Shown: positions 6,397-12,383, numbered from the stretch's first letter. The stretch: DNA of 14,889 nt from an uncultured Oscillospiraceae bacterium (GCA_944386965.1 CALXDE010000183.1:1-14889); one strand, 5' to 3'. Notes: a model not told the origin generated them from the letters alone. A program made the numbers and translations.

Positions 6397-6458
6397 CATC
6401 CGCCCCCCATTGTGGGGAAGCATCCGCCCCCCATTGTGGGGGAGGGCATCCACCCCCC
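6397..6458 (+). repeat. Short tandem repeats leading into the long inverted repeat
   Basis: CATCCGCCCCCCATTGTGGGG occurs twice with a 24-bp period (from 6397 and 6421, split here only by AAG). A third, partial copy (CATCCACCCCCC, 6447) is the outer end of the long inverted repeat. CCCC...GGGG within each unit can form a small hairpin. Confidence 0.75.
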
Positions 6459-6836
6459 TTTTCTTTTCGCCATGCCGAAAAGAAAAGCGCCGTGGACGGT
6501 GGAAAAGAAAAGGGCGCTTATTCCTGACGAACAGAGATTGTCCGGACCATTCAGCCGGGCGTCAGCGGCTTTGCGCCTTTCCGGCTACCGCACCCCTCTC
6601 TTTCCGCGCTTCAGCGCGCTGGTGCGGCGAAAGAGCGAAAGACCGCGATCCCCGCCCAGGTAGCGCCTAGCGAAGCGGAAGGCGCGGGGCCAGGAGCAGG
6701 GAGCAGACTGGCTACGGCGTAAAGCCGCTGAAAGCTCCGTTGAGCGGTCAAGTCTGTCCCGGTCAGCCAAAAAGTTTTCTTTTGGACCGTCCACGGCCCG
6801 TTTTCTTTTGTAAAAAGAAAATGGGGGGTGGATGCC
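6445..6836. repeat. 392-bp imperfect long inverted repeat, MITE-like
   Basis: The outermost 14 bp (GGCATCCACCCCCC, 6445-6458) recur inverted at 6823-6836. Moving inward, both arms keep TTTTCTTTT, AAAAGAAAA, GCCGTGGACGGT (6489-6500 against 6786-6797), another AAAAGAAAA, and TCAGCGGCTTT (6562-6572 against 6721-6731). Around the centre lie further pairs such as CCGCACC/GGTGCGG and GCGCCT/AGGCGC. The whole can fold into one interrupted hairpin. Open frames inside are low-complexity and differ on every strand, so no gene is called between 6323 and 6914. Lacking a transposase, it is best viewed as a non-autonomous element; no target-site duplication was found by eye. Confidence 0.7.
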
Positions 6837-6881
6837 TCTCGGGGCGCGCAGCGCTCCGCCCATCCCGCTATGGCGGGCAAT

Positions 6882-6914
6882 AAAAAACTCCCCCGGCCGG
6901 TGGACGGAGGAGTT
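6882..6914 (-). terminator. Terminator of the small XRE repressor gene
   Basis: On the minus strand, immediately after the TAG stop, AACTCC pairs with GGAGTT with an extra CCG/CGG pair block across one mismatch, followed by TTTTTT-A. The stem starts at the base next to the stop codon. Confidence 0.85.
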
Positions 6915-7145
6915 CTATTTCTGCTTTGATATCGCGCGATAATCGGTGCGCCCGACTAGATAGTCCAGAGAGACGTTGTAAAGATCGGCAATCCGGATGA
7001 GGATTTCTAGTTTAGGCTCGCGGGTCATCCGCTCATAATTTTGATAAGCTTGCTCGGTGATGTCGCTATAAATCGCAACTTCCTGTTGGGTATAGTGGAA
7101 TTCATCACGCAATTGTCGGAGCCGTTCGGCAAGGATCTCCCGCAT
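6915..7145 (-). CDS. Small XRE-family repressor (Cro/C1 type)
   Basis: The 76-aa product is essentially one helix-turn-helix domain: LRQLRDEFHYTQQEVAIYSDI, then TEQAYQNYERMTREP (30-44) and LEILIRIADLYNVSLDYLVGRTD (46-68), the usual end of Cro/C1 domains. The frame stays open up to 7349, but that extension crosses the promoter region and reads the divergent gene backwards. ATG 7145 begins the domain at its normal point; the upstream AGGTG is a weak binding site. The gene is divergent from the DUF551-like gene at 7252, and two palindromes (7158-7168 and 7206-7217) flank the shared promoters, pointing to autorepression and control of the partner. Similar pairs occur in prophages and small accessory modules. 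Confidence 0.87.
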   Translation of the reverse strand: MREILAERLRQLRDEFHYTQQEVAIYSDITEQAYQNYERMTREPKLEILIRIADLYNVSLDYLVGRTDYRAISKQK

Positions 7146-7157
7146 ATCAAAACACCT

Positions 7158-7168
7158 ACAATCGTTGT
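7158..7168. promoter_or_regulatory. Candidate operator 1
   Basis: ACAATCGTTGT is an ACAA-n3-TTGT palindrome. It touches the -35 box of the plus promoter and lies just downstream of the presumed minus-strand start point. Confidence 0.5.
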
Positions 7169-7196
7169 TGACAAATCCAGTATAAAGATTTATGAT
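7168..7196 (+). promoter_or_regulatory. Promoter of the DUF551-like gene
   Basis: A perfect TTGACA (7168-7173), 17-bp spacer and TATGAT (7191-7196). The start point would be near 7203, inside or next to operator 2. Confidence 0.8.
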
Positions 7197-7209
7197 ACCG
7201 AATATACAA
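7180..7209 (-). promoter_or_regulatory. Probable promoter of the XRE repressor gene
   Basis: On the minus strand TTGTAT (7209-7204) is followed after 18 bp by TTATAC (7185-7180), or after 19 bp by TATACT. It is weaker than the opposing promoter and interleaved with it. Confidence 0.4.
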
Positions 7210-7217
7210 ACGATTGT
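7206..7217. promoter_or_regulatory. Candidate operator 2
   Basis: ACAAACGATTGT is an ACAA-n4-TTGT palindrome and nearly the inverse of operator 1 (ACAATCGTTGT against ACAATCGTTTGT). It covers about +3 to +14 of the plus transcript and overlaps the minus -35 box. Confidence 0.5.
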
Positions 7218-7251
7218 TTGTTCTCTAGATAAAAGGAAGGGGTGACGAACG

Positions 7252-7479
7252 GTGGACACGACGATACTTGTTTGGAACAGCCCTGACCATCCTCCGGAGA
7301 ACGCCAGCTTCGTTCTGGTCAAATACCTGGATGACGAGGGCACGCCCATCTGCTCCCCGGCAGCCTATGAGCGGGGGCAGTACCTGGAGATCGGCGGCAG
7401 CTATGTCTTTCAGGCCGGAGAGGTGCTGGGCTGGAGCTACTTCCCCTATGACGAGCGGCTCGGAGAGCAGGGAGCGTGA
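7252..7479 (+). CDS. Small DUF551-like protein
   Basis: The 75-aa product has the pattern of DUF551 proteins, short phage-associated proteins of unknown function: an N-terminal Trp followed by a Pro-rich turn and VLV strand (LVWNSPDHPPENASFVLVKY, 6-25), a middle 'AAYERGQYLEIGG' stretch, and a final EVLGWSYFPYDE (57-68) in place of the usual V-x-HW-x-P-L-P. No signal peptide or membrane segment is present. The start is GTG at 7252; GGAAGGGG lies about 9 nt upstream. It is divergent from the XRE repressor and followed at once by a terminator whose stem includes the stop codon. Similarity is judged by eye and is moderate. Confidence 0.7.
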   Translation: MDTTILVWNSPDHPPENASFVLVKYLDDEGTPICSPAAYERGQYLEIGGSYVFQAGEVLGWSYFPYDERLGEQGA

Positions 7480-7499
7480 CAGGCTCCCTGCTTTTTTTT
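7467..7499 (+). terminator. Terminator of the DUF551-like gene, overlapping its stop
   Basis: GCAGGGAGC / GCTCCCTGC is a perfect 9-bp stem with a 7-nt loop that contains the TGA stop, followed by eight T. Very strong intrinsic terminator. Confidence 0.95.
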
Positions 7500-7533
7500 G
7501 CTGGGAAATGGACGGAGGCCTGCGGTTTTGTGG

Positions 7534-7562
7534 TTGATTTCCCCGGGAAAACCGTGTATAGT
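7534..7562 (+). promoter_or_regulatory. Promoter of the phosphofructokinase gene
   Basis: TTGATT (7534-7539), 17-bp spacer, TATAGT (7557-7562), about 40 bp upstream of the pfkA start and just after a strong terminator. Confidence 0.65.
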
Positions 7563-7605
7563 AACATGGGGAAATAAAGATTGCTCTCTAAGGAGGTTTT
7601 CTGAT

Positions 7606-8691
7606 ATGAAGCGCAAGACAAGAGTCGGTCTGGTCACCAGCGGCGGCGACTGCCAGGGGCTCAACGCCGCCATCCGGGGCGTGGGCAAGGCCCTGTTCCA
7701 GTATGTGGACAACATTGAGATCTTCGGCATGTACGACGGCTACCGGGGCCTCATTGAAAATGACTACAAATATATGGAGCCCAGCGATTTCTCCGGCATC
7801 ATCGCCCAGGGCGGCACCATCCTGGGTACCTCCCGCCAGCCCTATATCCCCGGGAAGGCTATCGTGGACAAGGACGGCAACGACGTGATGCCCAGGATGC
7901 TGGACACCTACAACCGCCTGAACCTGGACTGCCTGGTGGTACTGGGGGGCAACGGCACCCAGAAGAGCGCCAAGCTCCTCCACGACGCGGGGATGAACAT
8001 CATCACCCTGCCCAAGACCATCGACAACGATATCTACGGCACGGATCAGACCTTCGGCTTCCAGTCCGCGGCGGACATCGCCACCAATGTCATCGACTAT
8101 ATCCACACCACCGCCCTGGCCCACAGCCGGATCTTCCTGGTGGAGGTCATGGGCCGGGATGCCGGGTGGCTGACCCTGTGGGCGGGCATTGCCGGCGGCG
8201 CGGACGTGATCCTGATTCCCGAGATCCCCTATGACATCCACAAGGTGGTGGAGGCCATCGAGGACCGCAAGAAGAAGGGCCGCACCTTCTCCATTGTGGC
8301 GGTGGCGGAGGGCGCCATCTCCAAGGACGACAAGGTCCTCAGCGAGGAGGAGCGCCGCCGGAAGAAGGAGGCCAATCCCTACTCCACCATCTCCTATGAC
8401 ATTGCCGCCCAGCTGGAGCAGCTCACCGGCCAGGAGGCCCGGGTCACCGTACCCGGCCACTACCAGCGGGGAGGTCCGGCCTGTCCCTATGACCGGGTGC
8501 TGGCCACCCGCTTCGGCACGGCGGCGGCCCGGCTCATCCTGGAGCAGAAGTACGGCTACATGGTGGGCATCCAGGGCAACGAGATCGTCCATGTGCCCCT
8601 GGAGGAGGCCGCCAGCAAGACCAAGTTTCTGCCGGTGGACCATCCGCTGATCCAGACGGCCCGGGATGCGGGGAGCACCTTCGGGGACTGA
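7606..8691 (+). CDS. pfkA: 6-phosphofructokinase
   Basis: This 361-aa enzyme phosphorylates fructose 6-phosphate to the 1,6-bisphosphate in glycolysis. Signatures: TSGGDCQGLNAAIRG (11-25, nucleotide loop), LGGNGTQKSA (113-122), PKTIDNDIYGTD (136-147, with the catalytic Asp), VMGRDAGWL (181-189) and PGHYQRGG (283-290). Gly follows GGN at the donor-site position where pyrophosphate enzymes carry Asp, which favours ATP; the Lys in PKTIDND is typical of the longer group often called group III rather than the E. coli PfkA type (PGTIDND). ATG 7606 has AAGGAGG about 9 nt upstream; the open frame before it (from 7498) begins inside the preceding terminator. The 3' 85 bp of the gene recur at 8821-8905. 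The C-terminal residues look complete. Confidence 0.94.
   Translation: MKRKTRVGLVTSGGDCQGLNAAIRGVGKALFQYVDNIEIFGMYDGYRGLIENDYKYMEPSDFSGIIAQGGTILGTSRQPYIPGKAIVDKDGNDVMPRMLDTYNRLNLDCLVVLGGNGTQKSAKLLHDAGMNIITLPKTIDNDIYGTDQTFGFQSAADIATNVIDYIHTTALAHSRIFLVEVMGRDAGWLTLWAGIAGGADVILIPEIPYDIHKVVEAIEDRKKKGRTFSIVAVAEGAISKDDKVLSEEERRRKKEANPYSTISYDIAAQLEQLTGQEARVTVPGHYQRGGPACPYDRVLATRFGTAAARLILEQKYGYMVGIQGNEIVHVPLEEAASKTKFLPVDHPLIQTARDAGSTFGD
8607..8691 (+). repeat. Direct repeat copy 1: 3' end of pfkA
   Basis: These 85 bp match 8821-8905 at 83 positions (one difference near each end region: A8614/G8828 and a T/C in GGGATGCG/GGGACGCG). This copy encodes the last 27 residues of PfkA with its stop. Confidence 0.95.
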
Positions 8692-8820
8692 GGGCGGCCG
8701 ACCGGCGCCTGCGCCGTCCAATCCCTCCGCCGGAGGCGGAGGCTTGATGCCGGCCGGATTCACTCCGGCCGAGCAGATGAAATGGACGGGGCCCCCAGAC
8801 CGCCAAAGCGGGCTGGGGAG
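8692..8820. repeat. Hairpin-rich 129-bp spacer between the pfkA end repeats
   Basis: Three GC-rich perfect hairpins follow one another: CGGCGC-CT-GCGCCG (8703-8716), CCTCCGCC-GGA-GGCGGAGG (8724-8742) and CGGCCGGA-TTCAC-TCCGGCCG (8751-8771). The look is of a REP-like or other palindromic insertion. No gene is called here. Confidence 0.65.
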
Positions 8821-8905
8821 GGCCGCCGGCAAGACCAAGTTTCTGCCGGTGGACCATCCGCTGATCCAGACGGCCCGGGACGCGGGGAGCACCTTCGGGG
8901 ACTGA
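8821..8905 (+). pseudogene. Direct repeat copy 2: detached duplicate of the pfkA 3' end
   Basis: The reading frame for the last 27 codons of pfkA (KTKFLPVDHPLIQTARD and on to TFGD, stop) is intact but has no start of its own. It is followed directly by the intrinsic terminator at 8917, which suggests this is the ancestral gene end and that copy 1 arose by duplication when the spacer entered. An open frame from 8666 through here is an out-of-frame artefact. Confidence 0.85.
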
Positions 8906-8916
8906 AGTGAACAGTC

Positions 8917-8952
8917 AAAAGCAGCCGGATGGGCCACCGTCCGGCTGCTTTT
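8917..8952 (+). terminator. Terminator of the pfkA transcript
   Basis: AAAAGCAGCCGGA / TCCGGCTGCTTTT forms a 13-bp stem with a 10-nt loop and ends in T. It stands after the second copy of the pfkA end. Confidence 0.85.
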
Positions 8953-9022
8953 CCAAAGTGGAAAAATCCGCGGCACATTTTCCCTGGCGATGCGTCTTAT
9001 GGAGTAGAAAGGCGGTGAAACC

Positions 9023-10039
9023 ATGCTTCCCCTCCCTCTGCTGGCCATCTACAGTCTCGCCCACTTCTGGGTGGATCTGAGCTGCGCGCTGCTGCTGTTC
9101 CGGACCCTGTGGGGCAGTCCGGACTGGATGGTGTGCGTCCTGCTCTACAATTTCTGCGCCTTTGCCCTGCAGATGCCCCTGGGGGCCCTGGCGGACCGCT
9201 TCAACCGCAACGCCGCCCTGGCCTCGCTGGGGTGCGCTCTGGTGGCCGCGGCCTATCTCGCGCCCGCCGGGCTCGTGATGGCGGTGACGGCCGGGGTGGG
9301 CAACGCCCTGTTCCACCTGGGGGGCGGCATCGACGTACTCAACCGCGGCGAAAAGCGCTGCGCGGCCCTGGGGGTGTTCGTGTCCCCGGGGGCCCTGGGC
9401 CTCTATCTGGGGACGGCCTGGGGACAGGGCGTGTCCGTGCCCCTTTTCATCGCGCCGGCGGTGCTGCTGGTGCTGGCGGCGGCGGTGCTGGACCTGGGGC
9501 GGCGGACCTTTGGCTCCCTGCGCTCGGAGAACGTCCCCTTTGACACGGCCGCTCCGGCGGGGCTGCGGCCCATGGTCCCCCTGTTTCTGGTGGTGGTGCT
9601 CCGGTCCTATATGGGCATGAACCAGGCCTTCTCCTGGAAAAGCACCGGCCCCTGGGCGCTCCTTTTGACGGCGGCCCTGGTGCTGGGGAAGTGCGCCGGG
9701 GGCTTCCTGGCGGACAGACTCGGGGCGGTCCGGGCCTCCAAAGCCTCCCTGGGTCTGGCCGCGGCGCTGTACCTGCTCTCCGCCCTGCCCCTGCCGGGGA
9801 CGCTGGCGGTGTTCCTCTTCAACATGACCATGCCCATCACCCTCTGGGCGATGGCCCGGGCCATGCCCGGGGCCAAGGGCTTCACCTTCGGCCTTTTGAC
9901 CTTTGCCCTGTTTCTGGGGTTTCTGCCCTCCTGGCTGGGCTGGCCCTCCATCCTCGCCGGGCCGGGGGCCTACGCCGCCGTGTCCCTGGTGTCCCTGTGC
10001 CTGCTGTGGCCGGGGCTTAAGGGGGTGGAGCGGTGCTGA
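9023..10039 (+). CDS. MFS-like membrane transporter
   Basis: The 338-aa product is an integral membrane protein with roughly ten to eleven hydrophobic segments, short for the major facilitator superfamily (usually near 400). Between early segments it has PLGALADRFNRNAALASLG (52-70), matching the MFS loop motif G-x-x-x-D-R-x-x-R, and a second such loop GFLADRLGAVRASKASLG in the later half. VGNALFHLGGGIDVLNRG resembles the FHP/FHxGG stretch seen in fosmidomycin-resistance type carriers. Substrate unknown. AAAGGCGGTGA precedes the ATG; no convincing promoter is seen between the pfkA terminator and this start. The next gene starts inside its last codons, so it heads a coupled operon of small membrane proteins, suggesting a job tied to them. 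Confidence 0.82.
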   Translation: MLPLPLLAIYSLAHFWVDLSCALLLFRTLWGSPDWMVCVLLYNFCAFALQMPLGALADRFNRNAALASLGCALVAAAYLAPAGLVMAVTAGVGNALFHLGGGIDVLNRGEKRCAALGVFVSPGALGLYLGTAWGQGVSVPLFIAPAVLLVLAAAVLDLGRRTFGSLRSENVPFDTAAPAGLRPMVPLFLVVVLRSYMGMNQAFSWKSTGPWALLLTAALVLGKCAGGFLADRLGAVRASKASLGLAAALYLLSALPLPGTLAVFLFNMTMPITLWAMARAMPGAKGFTFGLLTFALFLGFLPSWLGWPSILAGPGAYAAVSLVSLCLLWPGLKGVERC

Positions 10040-10371
10040 CGGCGGGAGGCCTCCTCTCCGCCCTGGGGCTGACCATCGCCCTGGAGGGGGCCTTCGCCCT
10101 GGTGTGGGGCGTGACGGGGCGGCGGGACCTGGGGCTGACGGTCCTGGTCAACTGCCTCACCAATCCCCTGGTGAACATGGGCCTGGCCCTGGGGCGGCTG
10201 TGGGGCTGGCCGGAGGCGCCGGTGGCCCTGGCCCTGGAGCTTGCCGCGGTGCTCACGGAGGGCTGGTGCTACGCCCGGACGGAAAACCGCATCCGGTACC
10301 CGTGGCTGTTCGCCCTGTGCGCCAACGCCTTCTCCTTCTCCTGCGGACTGCTCCTGCAGATGCTCTTTTAG
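10033..10371 (+). CDS. Small polytopic membrane protein
   Basis: 112 aa with about four hydrophobic segments (roughly 3-25, 33-52, 62-78 and 92-110). Polar residues sit at repeated spots within the segments: Glu in ALEGAFALVWG, the NCLTNPLVN stretch, and ALELAAVLTEGWCYA. Buried Asn and Glu like these suggest a helix bundle with a function rather than a simple anchor. The GTG start at 10033 overlaps the stop of the transporter gene by 7 bp, and GGGGGTGGAG serves as binding site: clear translational coupling. No named family is recognised; I recall similar proteins in clostridial clusters with 'DVIWEP' proteins. Confidence 0.82.
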   Translation: MLTAGGLLSALGLTIALEGAFALVWGVTGRRDLGLTVLVNCLTNPLVNMGLALGRLWGWPEAPVALALELAAVLTEGWCYARTENRIRYPWLFALCANAFSFSCGLLLQMLF

Positions 10372-10384
10372 GAGGGAAATCGAA

Positions 10385-10567
10385 ATGCGAAAAGTGCTCG
10401 TAGTTCTGGTGACGGCCCTGATGCTGGCCTTCCCGGCCCGGGCGGACGCCGTCTCCGTCAGCCCCCTGGAGGCCATGGCGGAGAACCCCTGGCGGTGGCT
10501 ACCCTGGGTGCTGATCGTGATGGCTGTGATCGTCACGGCGGTGGTCGTGAGAAAAAAGCGGAAGTGA
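10385..10567 (+). CDS. Tiny single-span membrane protein, paralogue 1
   Basis: 60 aa. N-terminal signal peptide (RKVLVVLVTALMLAFPARA, cleavage likely after ARA at 20), a short extracytoplasmic part (DAVSVSPLEAMAENPW), one transmembrane helix (about 39-55) and a basic end RKKRK. The tail VIVTAVVVRKK is shared with the next gene product. AGGAGGG lies 7-8 nt upstream and overlaps the stop of the previous gene. Type I topology with a positive cytoplasmic end is predicted. No function is recognised. Confidence 0.8.
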   Translation: MRKVLVVLVTALMLAFPARADAVSVSPLEAMAENPWRWLPWVLIVMAVIVTAVVVRKKRK

Positions 10568-10577
10568 GGTAGATGAT

Positions 10578-10763
10578 ATGAAAAGGAAAATTTCCGGTGT
10601 GCTGCTGGCCGTGTTGGCGGCGGCGTCCCTGAGCATGAACGCCTGGGCGGACGTGATCTCCCCGGGGGAGGCGCTGGTGCAGTCCGGCATTTTGCCGGCG
10701 GTGCTGGTGATCGCGGCGGTGATCGTGACGGCCGTCGTCGTGCGGAAGAAAAAGAGAAAGTGA
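10578..10763 (+). CDS. Tiny single-span membrane protein, paralogue 2
   Basis: 61 aa, built like its upstream neighbour: signal peptide (KRKISGVLLAVLAAASLSMNAWA), short outside stretch DVISPGEALVQSG, a transmembrane helix and end RKKKRK. VIVTAVVVRKK is identical in both, as is the SP-x-EA core outside, so the pair comes from a tandem duplication. The outside stretch also resembles the mature start of the next product (ADVIWEPEDS). GAGGT is 7-8 nt upstream, and the gap to the previous gene is 10 bp. Function unknown. Confidence 0.8.
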   Translation: MKRKISGVLLAVLAAASLSMNAWADVISPGEALVQSGILPAVLVIAAVIVTAVVVRKKKRK

Positions 10764-10773
10764 GGTGGGCGGT

Positions 10774-11583
10774 ATGAGGCGGTTTCAAGGGATGTTCCTG
10801 GCGGCGCTCCTGGCGCTCTCTCTGGCAGTCCCCGCGGCGGCGGATGTGATCTGGGAGCCGGAGGACAGCTTCTATCAGAAACACGCCGAGGAGTGTCAGC
10901 TCCTCCAGCGCAGCTTCTACGCCAACGGCGCGGCGGGGTATGTGAACTTTTACACCTCCCCGGGGAGCGGCATCGTCACCGACCAGATGGAGAACGGAAG
11001 CCGCGTCTCCATTTACTGGCAGTATGAGGACTGGGGCTATGTGGAGACGGAGGACGTGACGGGCTGGGCGGCCCTGGAGGAGTTCCAGCTCATCTACGAC
11101 TACATCTCCTTTGAGGAGGAGTACGGCGATCAGTTCCAGCCCTATGACGCGGAAGCCTGTGCCCCCCTGCTGGACGGGTGGGAGGGGGACACCCTGGTGC
11201 TGTGGCCCTACCCCGGGGCGGAGCAGGCGTCCTACGTCTGGCAGGACGCCGCCGACGGCATGGAGCAGCTGAAGGAGTACGGGTTCAGCAGCATCTTCGT
11301 GGACGAGGCGGGCCTCACCTGGGGCTTCTGCGCCTATCTGTACGGCAACCGGAACTTCTGGGTGTGCCTGGACGCCCCCGCCGGCCGGGACGACCCGGCG
11401 GCGCAGGAGGGGGGCATGGAGATTCCGGTGCGGCAGGTGGAGCAGCCGGAGCTGATCCCCGCCCAGGAGCCGGAGACGCCGGTGTCCTACTACCTGGCCT
11501 TTACCCTGGGGGTGGTGATCGCCGCGGCGGCAACATGGCTGATCGGCCGGAAATTTCTCCCCAGGACCCGGCGGCGGCTGTGA
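10774..11583 (+). CDS. Membrane-anchored extracytoplasmic protein of the 'ADVIWEP' type, probable SH3-like region
   Basis: 269 aa. Signal peptide (1-23, ending PAAA), mature start DVIWEPEDSFYQKHAEECQL, then GYVNFYTSPGSGIVTDQMENG (55-75) and VSIYWQYEDWGYVETEDVTGW (78-98), which look like a bacterial SH3-type domain, a region rich in Trp, Tyr, Asp and Glu, a Glu/Pro/Gln linker (205-236), one transmembrane helix (about 240-258) and a basic end RTRRRL. It is therefore displayed outside the membrane. ATG 10774 is chosen over GTG 10765 since GAGG lies 8 nt before it and the signal peptide then begins normally. Three cysteines at 41, 129 and 186 and one at 198 could form disulfides. Proteins of this kind recur in gut Clostridia; their role is unknown. 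Confidence 0.8.
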   Translation: MRRFQGMFLAALLALSLAVPAAADVIWEPEDSFYQKHAEECQLLQRSFYANGAAGYVNFYTSPGSGIVTDQMENGSRVSIYWQYEDWGYVETEDVTGWAALEEFQLIYDYISFEEEYGDQFQPYDAEACAPLLDGWEGDTLVLWPYPGAEQASYVWQDAADGMEQLKEYGFSSIFVDEAGLTWGFCAYLYGNRNFWVCLDAPAGRDDPAAQEGGMEIPVRQVEQPELIPAQEPETPVSYYLAFTLGVVIAAAATWLIGRKFLPRTRRRL

Positions 11584-11629
11584 CGGTCCGGGGTGTGGGA
11601 GCGCGTCTGAGCGGAGGAGGTGGAAGCGG

Positions 11630-11938
11630 ATGCGGCAGGTCATTCTCAGCAGCGACGGCGAGGCCATGCTCTGCCTGGTGCCCGATGCGGTGGCGGAGAA
11701 TCTGGAGGACTACTGCCGGGCGTTCTCGGAAAACTGGCTCTGGCAGAGCCCCCATGCCAGAAAATACCACCGGATGCTGGGCGGGGTGGAGGGCGTGGTG
11801 TACACGGAGGCGGACTTCATCGACTATTTGAACCGGTGGGTCTTCCCGGAGGAGCCCTCCCGCGTTGTCCGGGGCCTGAAGTGCCCGTTTTACGACCTCC
11901 CGGAGGAGTGCCGCGCCCTGCCCCGGTTCAACTTCTGA
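11630..11938 (+). CDS. Conserved-looking 102-aa protein, function unknown
   Basis: A soluble, acidic protein without signal peptide or membrane helix. Notable stretches are VPDAVAENLEDYCRAFSENWLWQ (17-39 in parts) and TEADFIDYLNRWVFPEE (59-75), rich in aromatic residues, with AENLEDYCRAF and EADFIDYLNRW looking helical. Three Cys (15, 29, 85) plus one at 94. GGAGGAGGTGG lies about 7 nt before the ATG. It follows the surface protein after 46 bp and could be cotranscribed. I do not recognise a named family. Confidence 0.75.
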   Translation: MRQVILSSDGEAMLCLVPDAVAENLEDYCRAFSENWLWQSPHARKYHRMLGGVEGVVYTEADFIDYLNRWVFPEEPSRVVRGLKCPFYDLPEECRALPRFNF

Positions 11939-11993
11939 GGGAGCGAAGGCGGGACGCGCGGGGGACGGCGGTCCCTCAGAGAGGAGACGTGGC

Positions 11994-12269
11994 ATGAAAA
12001 AGAAGCGACTCGTGACAGCCCTCCTTTGCGCGGCGGCGCTCTGGGTAATGGCTGGAGCCATTGATTTGATCATGGTGGCCCATTTCCGCAGGCCCATCTT
12101 CTGCGTGGGTACGGAGCTGGCCGACGACGGCGGCTCCGGAAGATATATGGGCCTCGGGTATGCCTTTGACCTTGCAGGAAATTTTATGCCGGAGGACGAA
12201 TATCCGGGCGTGACAGAGTGGACGTACTACCTGTTTGGAGTGGAAATACAGACGAAAACACGGGAGTGA
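11994..12269 (+). CDS. 91-aa membrane-anchored protein, function unknown
   Basis: N-terminal membrane segment (about 6-28, LVTALLCAAALWVMAGAIDL onwards) after a basic KKKR start, then a short outside part with RRPIFCVGTELADDGGSGRY in front and MGLGYAFDLAGNFMPEDE, PGVTEWTYYLFGVEI behind. The DDGGSG-x-Y-x-GLGY pattern is one I have seen in small clostridial and bacillar membrane proteins without known function. GGAG lies 7-9 nt before the ATG. It is probably the last gene of the run that starts at 9023; stacked hairpins follow at 12345-12415. Confidence 0.78.
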   Translation: MKKKRLVTALLCAAALWVMAGAIDLIMVAHFRRPIFCVGTELADDGGSGRYMGLGYAFDLAGNFMPEDEYPGVTEWTYYLFGVEIQTKTRE

Positions 12270-12344
12270 TCCGTCCCCATCTGCGGGGCCAAACAGCATG
12301 AGAAGCAGGGCCGCGACACGCCCGGCCCCGCGCGCAGCGGACTG

Positions 12345-12383
12345 TTATTTCATCAACATTGCCCCGCAATTTTGATGAAATAA
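12345..12383. terminator. First of two stacked hairpins after the operon
   Basis: TTATTTCATCAA (12345-12356) pairs perfectly with TTGATGAAATAA (12372-12383); inside, ATTGC pairs with GCAAT around a CCC loop. AT-rich long stem with no T-tract, so it may be a processing or stability element rather than a terminator. Confidence 0.5.

Noticed and set aside
6397..6446. Possible CRISPR repeats
   Set aside because: Only two full units, spaced by 3 bp, with no unique spacers and no cas genes.
6410..6880. Several overlapping frames on both strands inside the long inverted repeat
   Set aside because: Low-complexity, Arg/Pro-rich translations in many frames with no binding sites; explained by the GC-rich foldback.
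8666..8905. 79-codon frame ending in the duplicated pfkA tail
   Set aside because: It starts out of frame inside pfkA and only by chance joins the frame of the second copy; no binding site.
8953..9022. Promoter for the MFS-like operon
   Set aside because: No pair of boxes with acceptable spacing and match was found, so none is listed.
12272..12290. CCCC-ATCTGC-GGGG as terminator of the operon
   Set aside because: Only four pairs and no T-tract; the hairpins at 12345-12415 are far better candidates.
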